Assembly (NCBI GenBank): GCA_947564645.1 | Contig: CANOCU010000023.1 | Span: forward strand, 1 to 54,915 | DNA: 54,915 bases | DNA from: an uncultured Lachnospiraceae bacterium | GTDB lineage: Bacteria; Bacillota; Clostridia; Lachnospirales; Lachnospiraceae | Direction: 5' to 3' | Translations under genes and position numbers: made by a program | The notes under the pieces: model-generated | What the model was told of the DNA's origin: nothing | Database searches by the model: none | The model's input: only the letters and a program-made list of their open reading frames with translations | Shown here: positions 7,987 through 15,518 of the stretch, piece after piece | Position numbering within the stretch: position 1 is the first letter of the stretch | Layout: every line of letters starts with the position of its first letter

Positions 7987-8275
7987 GTGGTCTTTCCAGA
8001 GACTTTTATTGTCCAAAAACAGCCGCCAAAAAGACCACCTGCTAATATAAGGGCGTTGTGCTGGACTTTTTCGGGTTACAAAATGGGGCTGAAAAAGTCC
8101 ATTTACTGTCTGGTGGTCTTTAAGGAGCCCTTTTAAAGACCAAAATCTGGCTCAAAAAGACTAATCACTGCCGGGTGGTCTCCGGGGAGCCTTTTCAAAG
8201 ACCAAAATCGGGCTTAAAAAAGACCACTCATTGCTTGATGGTCTCCAAGAAGCCTTTCCAAAGACCACCAATTAC
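7987..8275 (+). repeat. Array of 62-63-bp imperfect repeats with hairpins
   Basis: Units begin with (G/A)TGGTCT at 8113, 8175 and 8238, a 62-63-bp period. Each has GGTCT(T/C), then about 15 bases, then AAAGACC, so each can form a stem. A more diverged unit begins at 7987 (GTGGTCTTTCC), and another at about 8050 contains a ten-base inverted repeat GGACTTTTTC / GAAAAAGTCC (8063-8072, 8091-8100). Most units also carry AAAATC(T/G)GGCT or a similar string and an AAAAAGAC link. The repeats are not CRISPR: they have no constant spacer layout and the units themselves diverge. Confidence 0.65.
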
Positions 8276-8293
8276 CATGCGTTTTTGAAAAAG

Positions 8294-8342
8294 AAAAAAA
8301 GCTGCCCCGGAATCCTGTAAAAAGAATCCCAGTGCAGCTTCC
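8294..8342 (-). terminator. Probable terminator after the 160-aa gene
   Basis: Stem AGCTGC / GCAGCT with additional pairing of the GGATT/AATCC region inside. On the minus strand it is followed by CTTTTTTTCTTTTTC. It lies 190 bp past the stop of the 8527-9009 gene. Confidence 0.55.
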
Positions 8343-8526
8343 AAACCACACGGCGTGCATCCATAATGATTTTTTTAAGTAAGGGGCAGGACCGGAATCC
8401 CGCCCCTTGTGCGGCCAAGTAGTTACACAAGGCTGCGATGCCTGATGGCATCCGGGTATCTCAAAGATATATCCGGCGCCCGTAAGGGCGCTCCCCCTCC
8501 CTGTGGGGGCAGGCCTGCGGGATTGT

Positions 8527-9009
8527 TCAGGAATCCTTCCGGGTGGCATTGTACTTCTCCATGGCCTTTTTGACGGCATCCTCGAACTCCTTTTTTATAT
8601 CAGGCCTGTTCACGCTGATATAGCCGGCGCCTACGGGGATGAAGCCATAAAGGCGGTTGCTGCATGCCCCGTCTGACATTTCCAGCAGTTCCTCGTTTTC
8701 TTTTATGAACTGCGGTTCCTGTTCCGCCATCCGGCAGGCTGTCTCTGCATCCTCCTGTTTGAGCTTAATTCCGAACAGGATATTCTCGTAGTCGCCCTGC
8801 GTGGCGAAAACCTCTTTCGTCACTTCCGGGAGGTCATCATCCCATGGGATTACGAAGTAGTCCTCATTTTCCTCGAAGCCCTCGGTCTGCAGGGCAAGGT
8901 TGAACCATCCGGCGAGGGGCTGCCTGATTGTCACGGGCTGCCATTCCTCAACCATGTGCTCCCTGATGAATCTCCCCGTGTCGCCGTCCTTTACCTGAGA
9001 TTTTTCCAT
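8527..9009 (-). CDS. Hypothetical protein (160 aa), element-borne
   Basis: Not recognised. It is an acidic, soluble 160-residue protein with a tryptophan- and aromatic-rich N-terminal half (EEWQPVTIRQPLAGWFNLALQ, then DYFVIPWDDDLPEV). The C-terminal half is helical and charged: DAETACRMAEQEPQFIKENEELLEM, then IKKEFEDAVKKAMEKYNATRKDS. No signal peptide or membrane segment. The ribosome site is weak (GAGGA about 12 bases upstream of the ATG at 9009). It lies 151 bp downstream of the secreted Gly/Ser-rich protein on the same strand and may be co-transcribed with it. Coding is supported by ordinary amino-acid composition and length. Confidence 0.7.
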   Translation of the reverse strand: MEKSQVKDGDTGRFIREHMVEEWQPVTIRQPLAGWFNLALQTEGFEENEDYFVIPWDDDLPEVTKEVFATQGDYENILFGIKLKQEDAETACRMAEQEPQFIKENEELLEMSDGACSNRLYGFIPVGAGYISVNRPDIKKEFEDAVKKAMEKYNATRKDS

Positions 9010-9159
9010 GCTGTCTTAGTCCTCGCTTTCTTTTTATTGGAGTGCCCGGCTGCGATAGCCGCCGATAATTGTTGCAGAAAAGACAGAAAGGACAAAAACA
9101 GAAGAGACAAAAAGGCGACAGCTTTCGCCGCCGCCCTTACGGTCTTTATTCAGTTATGT

Positions 9160-9867
9160 TCATTTTGCAGCCGCACTCTCTGCCTCGATGTCGATGATTA
9201 CCGCGTCATTGATGGTCACATAGCTTACGCCGAGCGTCTTGAACATGTAGGTCCTGTCGAGAGGGGCCCCAATGTTCAGTCCTTCGGAATCAGCTACCTC
9301 GAAGTTGATAGCCCATTTCTTGTCATCGCTTCTCTGCTTCAGAGCCACTGCCGTGCAAGGCACGCTCTTGCCCTCAGCGTCCACCAGCCAGAACGTTGCG
9401 ATGGTCTGTCCCTTGTGCGTCACCTTGTAGCTGCCCTCGCCGCTCTTCGCAAGCGCCCTGAACTGCTCTTTGCCGGTCACGCCGGTGTTGGAGCCGGGAG
9501 CCCTTTTCGCAGGTGCGCTGTAGGACGCGCTGCCGTTGTCGCTGGAACCGCTGTCGAAGCTGAGGTCACCGGAACCGCCGCCGTAGCCTGCATTTTCATC
9601 TGCGTTGTAGCAGCCGTCATCGCGTCCGCTGTCATAGGACTCACTGGGTGCACTGGAGCTTTCGCTGGAGCCACCGCCAGAGCTGGAGCTTCCAGAATCG
9701 GACGGGCTGTCGAATCCCAGGTCACCAGAACCGCCGCCGTAGCCTGCGTCTTCGTCACCGTGGTAGCAGCCATCCTCGCTTGCGTGCACGGTCATTGCAC
9801 TTCCCATTACCATAGTCATAGCCATCATCATTGCAGCCATTTTCATCATTCTCTTCTTCATTTTCAT
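9160..9867 (-). CDS. Secreted Gly/Ser-rich protein with a duplicated motif
   Basis: A 235-residue protein with an AAGGAGA site 3 bases before the ATG. A basic start (MKMKKRMMK) and a methionine/alanine-rich hydrophobic core to about residue 25, then TVHAS-ED, form a signal peptide cleaved near residue 29. The mature part opens with two near-identical units: DGCYHGDEDAGYGGGSGDL at about 32 and DGCYNADENAGYGGGSGDL at about 84, joined by Gly/Ser linkers. Each unit has one cysteine. A compact domain follows (about 130-235) with GSYKVTHKGQTIATFWLVDAEG and a C-terminal SYVTINDAVIIDIEAES. No family recognised. It is likely released or wall-associated, an unusual cargo for a small element. It could be an adhesin-like or surface-exclusion factor; that is speculation. 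Confidence 0.75.
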   Translation of the reverse strand: MKMKKRMMKMAAMMMAMTMVMGSAMTVHASEDGCYHGDEDAGYGGGSGDLGFDSPSDSGSSSSGGGSSESSSAPSESYDSGRDDGCYNADENAGYGGGSGDLSFDSGSSDNGSASYSAPAKRAPGSNTGVTGKEQFRALAKSGEGSYKVTHKGQTIATFWLVDAEGKSVPCTAVALKQRSDDKKWAINFEVADSEGLNIGAPLDRTYMFKTLGVSYVTINDAVIIDIEAESAAAK

Positions 9868-10013
9868 TGTCTCCTTTTCTTTGTATGAGTCTGATTGGAT
9901 TACAGTTACTTTCAGACAGGTACTCGGTATATGTGTATACCTTTTCCATATCTTTCAAAATTATACCCGGCGCCGCGTACGGCGCCATTTGTCTGCGCGG
10001 CTTAGGTCGGGCG

Positions 10014-10029
10014 CTCCTTTATAAAGGAG
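10014..10029. promoter_or_regulatory. Perfect 16-bp palindrome
   Basis: CTCCTTTATAAAGGAG reads the same on both strands and lies 147 bp upstream of the secreted-protein start. It could be an operator. It contains GGAG on both strands and could also sequester a ribosome site in RNA. Confidence 0.4.
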
Positions 10030-10123
10030 TCCTTTGCAGGTGTTTCTTATGCCTTTGTCCCTGTTCTATTCGCCTCCTTTCGTTTGATTCAACGTCGGCC
10101 GGTTTTATCCTGGAAAATCTGCA

Positions 10124-10156
10124 GAAAAAAAGGCGGCCTGCGTAGACAGGCCGTCC
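10124..10156 (-). terminator. Rho-independent terminator
   Basis: Stem CGGCCTG / CAGGCCG with a 6-base loop. On the minus strand it is followed by CCTTTTTTTCTGC. It would stop transcripts coming from the 10.5-12.5-kb genes before the secreted-protein leader. Confidence 0.8.
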
Positions 10157-10468
10157 ATAAAACGCCCTGTGTCCTGTACTTATCCCATTGCATTCCAGCA
10201 GTTACCCTGTTGGGGAGCACAGTGATAGGCGGCTCCCCTTAGGTAGTTGCACTGCCGAAATAAATAAAAGAGGCGGCGCAGGATTTCATTTACCCACACC
10301 GCCATAAAGTACAGCACACTAGCCTAAATTACCAGATTCCTTATTGAAAAAAAGGATAATCTCTAGTAAAATAGGTATTGGCGCATAGTATTTATGCTGT
10401 GTTAGGAGGTACTGCTCCTGCATAGGGGCATGGGGGACGGCCATCCCTCATGTCCTGCCTTTTTCTAT

Positions 10469-10615
10469 TTATCTCGTAGCTTCTATTATACCGTACTGCA
10501 ATGGGATTTTCAAGGGAAAATTGAAGCCCCGGGGCGCACCTGCGGCATCCCCTTTCCAAGGCTTTCCTGGGATTTTCCAAACGCTTGGAACGGCCTGTGA
10601 ATCTGCCGTTTTCAT
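10469..10615 (-). CDS. Small ORF (48 aa) behind the first leader copy, doubtful
   Basis: An ATG at 10615 has an excellent AAGGAGG site 5-8 bases upstream. It occupies the same place relative to the 10.7-kb leader as the 200-aa gene at 16117 does to the second leader copy. The product (MKTADSQAVPSVWKIPGKPW...) matches nothing I know. Part of it is encoded by the TTCCAAACGCTTGGAA palindrome. It may be the remains of a gene once driven by this leader, or a real small protein. Confidence 0.35.
   Translation of the reverse strand: MKTADSQAVPSVWKIPGKPWKGDAAGAPRGFNFPLKIPLQYGIIEATR
10575..10590. repeat. TCCAA-family palindrome
   Basis: TTCCAAACGCTTGGAA. Other members of the family are at 6296-6310, 6432-6447, 6994-7005, 12518-12535, 18229-18244, 18311-18326 and 21375-21396. 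All eight lie inside the element, and I saw none in the flanks. Repeated dispersed palindromes like this could be operators for one regulator or repetitive extragenic elements. Confidence 0.6.
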
Positions 10616-10689
10616 TCCATCCTCCTTCCTGCCCCTGCTGGGCCGTCTGGCATATCCCTGAAAATAACCGGCAGCGGAAGCTGCGGTAA

Positions 10690-11045
10690 GCCGGGGCACA
10701 AGATGAAAGTGGGGGAGGGGGAACTACTACACTGACTACAGCAGGACTACGCTCCAAAACGCACAGCGTATCGGCTGGGAGCTAGTGTCTGCAAGGGTTT
10801 CAAGCTAATTACTACAATAACTACGATAAATATCTAAAGCTAGATATGGAAATATAATATACACTATATAAAAGTTTTCAAAAAATAACGTAGTAGCTGC
10901 AGCGGCGTGCCTTAACTCCCTGCAGAGCCGTGTGGTTACTGGCTTTGAGCGGACCAGGGGCGTTTGCAGGGGCGGAATTTAATGTAGTAGCAGGGGCGCA
11001 AAACGTAGTAGCCGCCTCTTCCTCCCCTGCATTTCCCCTGTGCCC
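10690..11045 (-). repeat. Duplicated promoter/leader, copy 1
   Basis: About 350 bp that match 16270-16625 at a constant offset of 5580 bp, with roughly 80-85% identity by eye and an almost perfect core (AAATATAATATACACTATAT). On the minus strand it has a promoter-like TTGAAA (10876-10881) and TATTAT (10854-10859), 16 bases apart. GTAGT-type motifs occur on both sides of the promoter (for example ACGTAGTAGC at 10889 and 11002, and ACTACTACACTGACTAC at 10723). The duplicated block and its motif array suggest common control of two operons. Confidence 0.7.
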
Positions 11046-11120
11046 ATACTTAAACAGGCCTATATTCCCCGGCACGGGAAAGGGCGGAGGGCGGAGCCCT
11101 CGCAATCCCCTCCATGGGAA

Positions 11121-12473
11121 TCACCCTTCCTCGCAGATGATTTTCACCTTCATCCGCTTCCCGGCCTTGAACACGTCTTTGACCATCCCGTCAATCTTAT
11201 CCATCATGCTCCTGTACCCGCTGTAGCTTTCAATCTCAAGCAGTGTCTTGGGTTCAGGATTTTCCGCCGGTTTAACGCTGCCGCTGGCAGCCGGATTTTC
11301 TACAGGTTTCGGTACTTCCTGCACAGGCACGGGTGCCGCAGGCTTCGGCGCTTCCTGCACAGGCACAGGTGCCGCAGGCTTTGGCGCTTCCTGCACAGAA
11401 ACGGGCGCTGCAGGTTTCGGTGCTTCCTGCACAGGCACGGGTGCCGCAGGCTTTGGAGTTTCCTGCACAGGCGCAGGTGCCGCAGGCTCCGCATCGGAGA
11501 TTACCGCCTTTGGCGCATCCACGGCCGGCTTTTCCGGTTCGCCTTTGCGCAGCCGCTGGATTGCCCTCACTGACATATCCGACGTTACCTGCTGCTGCAT
11601 TTCCTCAGGCATCCCAAGCATCGCGATAAGCTGTGAGGATGAGAAATTGCGGTAGCATTCAGCGATGCTCTCGATTACCTCGCCGTTCTCGTCACGCTCT
11701 GCATAGTTGTCAATTATGTTGATGAAATTGCAGCAGGTGCTCTTTTTAATGCCGAATTCCTTCTCGGCATAGTCCATGATGTTTTTATAGTTGAGCACCT
11801 TATACATGTTGTTTGCCTTAATCCAGTGGAGCTGGAAGCCGATGACCAGGAAGCTGTTCTGGATGTTGCGCATTTCCTGCTTGATTACGTTGGTCCTCTC
11901 GGTAAATTCCTGCTTCATCCTTTTGAGCGGGGAATCGACAACCTGTGCCTTACATTCCACGGAGGGCGGCCCTGCCGCCGGTTTTTCCTGTGCCTTAGGC
12001 GGTTCCGGTTTCGGCTCAATCTTAGGCGCAGGCGTTTCAGCCTTGGGAAGCACCGCTTTCGGCTTTGCCTTGGGGGCGGGCTTCTCTGCCTTGGCAGGGG
12101 CAGCTTTCGCTTCCGGCTTCGCCTCTGCTTTAGAAGTAGGCTTCTCAGCCTTAGGCGGTTCCGGCTTCGCCTCTGCTTTGGGAGCCGGTTTCTCGGTCTT
12201 AGACGGTTCCGGCTTCGTCTCCGCTTTGGGAGCCGGTTTCTCAGCTTTTGCCGTCTCCGGCTTCGTCTCTGCTTTGGGAGCCGGTTTCTCGGTCTTAGAC
12301 GGTTCCGGCTTCGTCTCAGTTTTGGAAGAGGGCTTCTCGGCCTTACTCGGTTCCGTCTTCACTTCCGCTTTGGGAGCCGGTTTCTTTTCCGGCTCCAGCA
12401 CCGTTTTAAGCAGGACCACCGGGGCGGCCTTTGCCCCATTCTCTGTTTTTGCTGTTGGTTCGAGTTTTGTCAT
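11121..12473 (-). CDS. Pro/Lys/Glu-rich repeat protein with a helical core
   Basis: A 450-residue protein with a GGAG site before the ATG at 12473. Residues 27-170 are a low-complexity chain of about ten KPAPKAE/TKPEPSKTE units. Residues 181-312 form the only compact part, helical, with NVIKQEMRNIQNSFLVIGFQL and YKNIMDYAEKEFGIKKSTCCNFINIID, which resembles a helix-turn-helix fold of phage and plasmid proteins. Residues 332-389 are five copies of a 12-residue PVPVQEAPKPAA unit. Residues 410-450 form a charged helical tail, LLEIESYSGYRSMMDKIDGM. The two linkers would hold the core away from partners. A DNA-binding or partition-like role is plausible but unproven. The gene may follow the DUF5688 gene in one transcript. 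Confidence 0.75.
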   Translation of the reverse strand: MTKLEPTAKTENGAKAAPVVLLKTVLEPEKKPAPKAEVKTEPSKAEKPSSKTETKPEPSKTEKPAPKAETKPETAKAEKPAPKAETKPEPSKTEKPAPKAEAKPEPPKAEKPTSKAEAKPEAKAAPAKAEKPAPKAKPKAVLPKAETPAPKIEPKPEPPKAQEKPAAGPPSVECKAQVVDSPLKRMKQEFTERTNVIKQEMRNIQNSFLVIGFQLHWIKANNMYKVLNYKNIMDYAEKEFGIKKSTCCNFINIIDNYAERDENGEVIESIAECYRNFSSSQLIAMLGMPEEMQQQVTSDMSVRAIQRLRKGEPEKPAVDAPKAVISDAEPAAPAPVQETPKPAAPVPVQEAPKPAAPVSVQEAPKPAAPVPVQEAPKPAAPVPVQEVPKPVENPAASGSVKPAENPEPKTLLEIESYSGYRSMMDKIDGMVKDVFKAGKRMKVKIICEEG

Positions 12474-12517
12474 ATTCGTATGCTCCTTTCACTGCCGCCG
12501 GGCAGGTTATCATAGGT

Positions 12518-12583
12518 GCTCCAAGCGTATGGAGCGTTTCGGGGTTTTCTGTAAAAATATCCGGCGCCGGACGGCGCCATATC
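12518..12583 (-). promoter_or_regulatory. Palindrome plus CCGGCGCC hairpin in a leader
   Basis: GCTCCAAGCGTATGGAGC (12518-12535) and the stem around CCGGCGCCGGACGGCGCC (12559-12576) lie 45-110 bp upstream of the repeat-protein start. Similar hairpins starting with AT(A)ACCGG or ATATCCGG occur at 8467-8497, 9961-9990, 10665-10690, 16170-16196 and 18826-18852. Most of them stand just before a minus-strand gene. Their repeated position suggests a leader RNA structure or binding site. Confidence 0.5.
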
Positions 12584-12617
12584 CCCCGCCTGAAAATACA
12601 GACAGGGGAAGGTGTTA

Positions 12618-13565
12618 TCATTCCAGCACGTCAATCTCCCCGGTGCCAGCGTGGTAGTAGTAGACGTTGTCGGAGAGCACCTCGTCCGGGGCTACCTGCT
12701 CCTCATTGACCGCCCGTACCATGCCGCACAGATAGGCGGGGTCTGCCGGTTCCGGCTCCGCAGGTAAGAGAAGCACCTCATAGATGCTGCTCGGCAGGAT
12801 GTAGAAATCCCCGTGTTTTCCTGCAAATTCCCGGAGGATATCGGGATAGAGCAGGGCGGCGGCGCTGCCCGTGTCCCCTTTATGGCAGCGCAGGACATAC
12901 AGCGGCGGGCAGATGGGGTGCCCCGTTTCCATAAACAGTTCTTTTGGGGCATCGGCACCCATTATCTCCCTGACCATTTCCACCATAGGCATAATGCTTA
13001 CAGGATACAGCCGCCGTGTGTTTTCCACCGCACATTGATACACGGTTTCCTCGTCCGTCTGCCACTGGCTGAATATCTGGCCTGTGACGGTGATGCTTCC
13101 GCCGCAGGAGTCCGATACCGCAACGGGGATGAAATAGACAATGGCGAGGTCAAGGAAATCCCTGTGCGGCATCCCTGCCAGCCGCTCCCGGTTCCGCTCT
13201 CGGTTTATGATTCTGAAACAGATAAGGTCCTTTACCGCCCCAAAATCCGTAAGGTCCGGCAGGGCGGGGTCTTCCTCCATGGCGTTTTCCTCATACAGGC
13301 GCACAACACCGGAAAAAATATCTTCCAGCGGGCGGCCGGCAAGGTACTCCGTGTAGGGTTCATCCATGTAGATATTCGGGGTCACTGTCCGTTCCGGCGG
13401 CAGGATGGTGATGCCCGTCAGGCACAGGCCGTTGTTCTTGGATACGGGGGCTGTTTTTACCTCACAGCCGGGATATTTCTCCCGGAGCCGTTCTTTCATG
13501 GCTTCAACAAATCCCCCAAAATCCATTGGGATTCCGGTTATTGCTGCATACACGTTCTCATTCAT
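12618..13565 (-). CDS. DUF5688-family protein
   Basis: A 315-residue soluble protein. I start it at 13565, where GGAG stands 8-9 bases upstream; the frame is open to 13592. The N-terminus has NENVYAAITGIPMDFGGFVEAMKERLREKYPGCEVKTAPVSKNNGLCLTGI, then the family-typical TPNIYMDEPYTEYLAGRPLEDIF near residues 68-90. A central strand-helix region contains CFRIINRERNRERLAGMPHRDFLDLAIVYFI. DUF5688 proteins are widespread in Lachnospiraceae mobile elements and have no known function. The gene follows the terminator of the coupling-protein operon and probably has its own promoter. It ends in the leader of the repeat protein. Confidence 0.75.
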   Translation of the reverse strand: MNENVYAAITGIPMDFGGFVEAMKERLREKYPGCEVKTAPVSKNNGLCLTGITILPPERTVTPNIYMDEPYTEYLAGRPLEDIFSGVVRLYEENAMEEDPALPDLTDFGAVKDLICFRIINRERNRERLAGMPHRDFLDLAIVYFIPVAVSDSCGGSITVTGQIFSQWQTDEETVYQCAVENTRRLYPVSIMPMVEMVREIMGADAPKELFMETGHPICPPLYVLRCHKGDTGSAAALLYPDILREFAGKHGDFYILPSSIYEVLLLPAEPEPADPAYLCGMVRAVNEEQVAPDEVLSDNVYYYHAGTGEIDVLE

Positions 13566-13593
13566 TTTTCGTTCTCCTTTCATTAAGCGCACA

Positions 13594-13621
13594 AAAAGCC
13601 CCTGTTTTGGGCGGGGCTTTA
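13594..13621 (-). terminator. Terminator of the coupling-protein operon
   Basis: AAAGCCCC and GGGGCTTTTT with a 10-base loop on the minus strand. The upstream arm overlaps the stop codon of the coupling-protein gene (13619-13621). Confidence 0.8.
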
Positions 13622-14911
13622 AGGCATGGCCTCTGGTTGGTATTCCGTCATGGTTTTTCCATATCCCGGCTGTACCCGTTCTGTCTCCGGGAGCCGGTTA
13701 TAAAGCCTGTGCGATTTCAAGTCGTATTTCCGCACCTGCTCCGCGGGCTTCCCACGGGTCAGCAGCCACGCCTCGCTTAATGGCGTGTTCAGGACCGCGC
13801 TGACGGGCTTGTTTGTCTGGAAGCTGATATATTTTGCCGTCTCCATGTCCCGCCCCGCGCCAAGGCAGAGCACGTTGTCGCAGTTGTTTAAAATGGTCAT
13901 CGCCTTAGCCTGCCCGTAGATGGATTCCAGCTGGGAGAGCGACTGGATGATGACGCTTGCGGAGATTTCGCGGGAACGTATCACTGAAATAATCCGGTCA
14001 AAGTCACCGATCACGACATTTGAGGCGAAATCGTCCAGATAAAACCGCACCGGGATTCTCAGCCGGTGGAACGGGCTTTTGTCCGCAAGGGCGCAGAGCG
14101 TGTGCAGGGCCTGCGTGTAAAACAGGCTGGCAAGGCGGTACAGCGAGCTGTCCGTGTCGGAAATGGTCAAAAACACGGCTGTCTTTTCCCGGCCAAGCCG
14201 CTTGATGTTGATTTTCCGCGGGTGCGTGAACAGCTTTTTTGCCCCGTCAAAGGAAAACGGCGACAGCTTGGACGTGAGGAAGCTGAAAACGCAGGCTGCC
14301 GTCCGGTCTGCACCCTCCACGGCGGACTGTGACATCCGGCATCGGGATAATGCGAAGCTGTCCGGGTCCACCACCTCCATTTCGTCCATCAGCCTTTTGT
14401 ATTTCCCGTTCCGGCCCATCTCCGCGACAAGCCGCAGGACGCTCCCCATGTGGCATTCCCCCTCCGGCAGGGCCTCAAGGGCGTAGCTGATGGCGGACTC
14501 CAAATACATCCTTGCCATGAGCTCCCAGAAGGGGTCATCCTCCGTTTCAACGGGCACCATGCAGGCGGCGAGGGTCAAAATATCTTTCTGCGAGCAGTTC
14601 CCGTTGCAGTCACGCCGGATATAGGCAAGTGGGTTATACCCATAGGGGGAGGCGGCACAGTCGGCAAGGTTCAGCTCCATGACCCTGTAGCCCTCCCTTT
14701 CCAGCACGGGCCCCACCTCCTGGCAGAGCACGCCTTTCGTGTCGGTTATCACCATGCTCTCGCTGCACTGCAGGATGTTCGGCTTGACGTAGCCCCTTGT
14801 CTTGCCGGAGCCGGACGGGCCGATTATCAGGTCGTTGTTGTTCAGGCCGGTCAGCCATGTGTTGTTGCTGACCGTATGGCCTTCCGCAAGGATGCGGTAT
14901 GTTTCTTCCAT
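13619..14911 (-). CDS. VirD4/TraG-type coupling ATPase, no membrane segment
   Basis: A 430-residue FtsK-like ATPase. GGAGG stands 10 bases before the ATG at 14911. Walker A GPSGSGKT is at residues 31-38, followed by TRGYVKPNILQ. Walker B is VRFYLDDFAS (about 288-297). The TraM-recognition part VIIQSLSQLESIYG (about 318-331) and NCDNVLCLGAG (about 344-354) are typical of T4SS coupling proteins, which feed relaxosome DNA to the transfer pore. The usual N-terminal pair of membrane helices is missing: the ATPase core begins almost at residue 1, so this protein is probably soluble or docks on a partner. It is co-transcribed with ClpP and the 200-aa protein. No relaxase gene was found in the element. 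Confidence 0.85.
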   Translation of the reverse strand: MEETYRILAEGHTVSNNTWLTGLNNNDLIIGPSGSGKTRGYVKPNILQCSESMVITDTKGVLCQEVGPVLEREGYRVMELNLADCAASPYGYNPLAYIRRDCNGNCSQKDILTLAACMVPVETEDDPFWELMARMYLESAISYALEALPEGECHMGSVLRLVAEMGRNGKYKRLMDEMEVVDPDSFALSRCRMSQSAVEGADRTAACVFSFLTSKLSPFSFDGAKKLFTHPRKINIKRLGREKTAVFLTISDTDSSLYRLASLFYTQALHTLCALADKSPFHRLRIPVRFYLDDFASNVVIGDFDRIISVIRSREISASVIIQSLSQLESIYGQAKAMTILNNCDNVLCLGAGRDMETAKYISFQTNKPVSAVLNTPLSEAWLLTRGKPAEQVRKYDLKSHRLYNRLPETERVQPGYGKTMTEYQPEAMP

Positions 14912-14927
14912 GTATCATGTACCTCCT

Positions 14928-15518
14928 TTAAATCTCTGTGATGATGCGGTCGGCAAGCCCCCATGCAACGGCTTCTTCTGCATTGAAATAGCTGTCCTGC
15001 CGTGTCTTTTCGTAGATTTCTTCTATGGTGTGGCCCGTGTGCCCCGCAAGGATTCCGGCCGTGGTCTGCCGGATGCTCATCAGCCGCCTGCTGGATTCCT
15101 CAATGCTTAACGCGCTGCCGCTGATGCCCGTGATGAGCGGGTCGTGTATCATCACCTCCGCATGGGGGAGCATCTCGCGTACATCCCCGGCCACGAACAG
15201 CAGGGCCCCCATGGAAGCCGCCATGCCGACGCACACCGTGCGGATTGGGCATTTTATGGCCGCCATCACGTCATACAGCGCAAGCCCGTCACACACGGAG
15301 CCGCCGGGGCTGTTGATGTACATGGTTATCTCTTTTCCCGGAGCGGAATGGTGCAGGTAGCGCAGCTGTAAAATCAGCGAATAGACGGAATCCTTCGTGA
15401 TTTCCCCCACCACCTCCACGGAACGCTGCGCCGTGAAGAGCTCGTCCTGAATCGGGCAGTAGGTGGTGCCGTTGGCCGTTTCTTTGATGATGTTCGGCGT
15501 TATCAGATATGGGTTCAT
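14928..15518 (-). CDS. ClpP-family serine protease
   Basis: A 196-residue protein, the usual ClpP size. The ATG overlaps the stop of the upstream gene (ATGA at 15515-15518), so translation is coupled. The catalytic triad is visible: S102 in GMAASMGAL, H125 in VMIHDP and D175 in TRQDSYFNA. The oxyanion loop INSPGGSV is at about 69-76. ClpP forms a 14-mer that degrades substrates handed over by ClpX/C ATPases or acts alone on peptides. The residues needed for catalysis are intact. A separate copy in a mobile element, next to a coupling ATPase, is unusual. It may process an element protein or replace the host subunit in some step; this is inference. Confidence 0.9.
   Translation of the reverse strand: MNPYLITPNIIKETANGTTYCPIQDELFTAQRSVEVVGEITKDSVYSLILQLRYLHHSAPGKEITMYINSPGGSVCDGLALYDVMAAIKCPIRTVCVGMAASMGALLFVAGDVREMLPHAEVMIHDPLITGISGSALSIEESSRRLMSIRQTTAGILAGHTGHTIEEIYEKTRQDSYFNAEEAVAWGLADRIITEI

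Larger units (their letters stand above)
6850..8526. other. 1.7-kb gene-free, highly structured region
   Basis: The open frames here are GC-skewed shadows without ribosome sites. Instead the region holds a CCAAACGTTTGG palindrome (6994-7005), a CCAGAGC/GCTCTGG hairpin (7101-7118), a 128-bp long imperfect inverted repeat (7125-7252), a 17-bp perfect inverted repeat (7648-7664/7745-7761), a 62-63-bp repeat array (7987-8275), a minus-strand terminator (8294-8342) and a CCGGCGCC hairpin (8467-8497). No protein gene explains it. Such density suggests an origin of replication or transfer, or structured RNAs. Which of these it is cannot be told from sequence alone. Confidence 0.6.
9868..10468. other. 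Gene-free leader upstream of the secreted protein
   Basis: No convincing gene is present. The stretch has a CCGGCGCC hairpin at 9967-9987, a perfect 16-bp palindrome CTCCTTTATAAAGGAG at 10014-10029 and a terminator at 10124-10156. Near 10240-10330 is a region with no clear signal. The hairpin lies about 100 bases upstream of the secreted-protein start, as in other element leaders. Confidence 0.5.

Noticed and set aside
7283-8136. Open frames of 110-174 aa in the gene-free region
   Set aside because: They cross inverted repeats and the 62-bp array, lack ribosome sites and have unusual composition.
7987-8275. CRISPR array
   Set aside because: The units diverge, no conserved short repeat with unique spacers is present, and there are no cas genes.
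8956-9888. 310-aa plus-strand frame
   Set aside because: Antisense to the secreted protein and the start of the 160-aa gene; no start signal.
11248-12657. Plus-strand frames of 135-288 aa opposite the Pro/Lys-rich gene
   Set aside because: They are mirror images of its repeats, without ribosome sites; the low-complexity codons keep several frames open.
12618-13586. Plus-strand 257-aa frame opposite the DUF5688 gene
   Set aside because: Shadow frame; the minus-strand gene has a ribosome site and family motifs.
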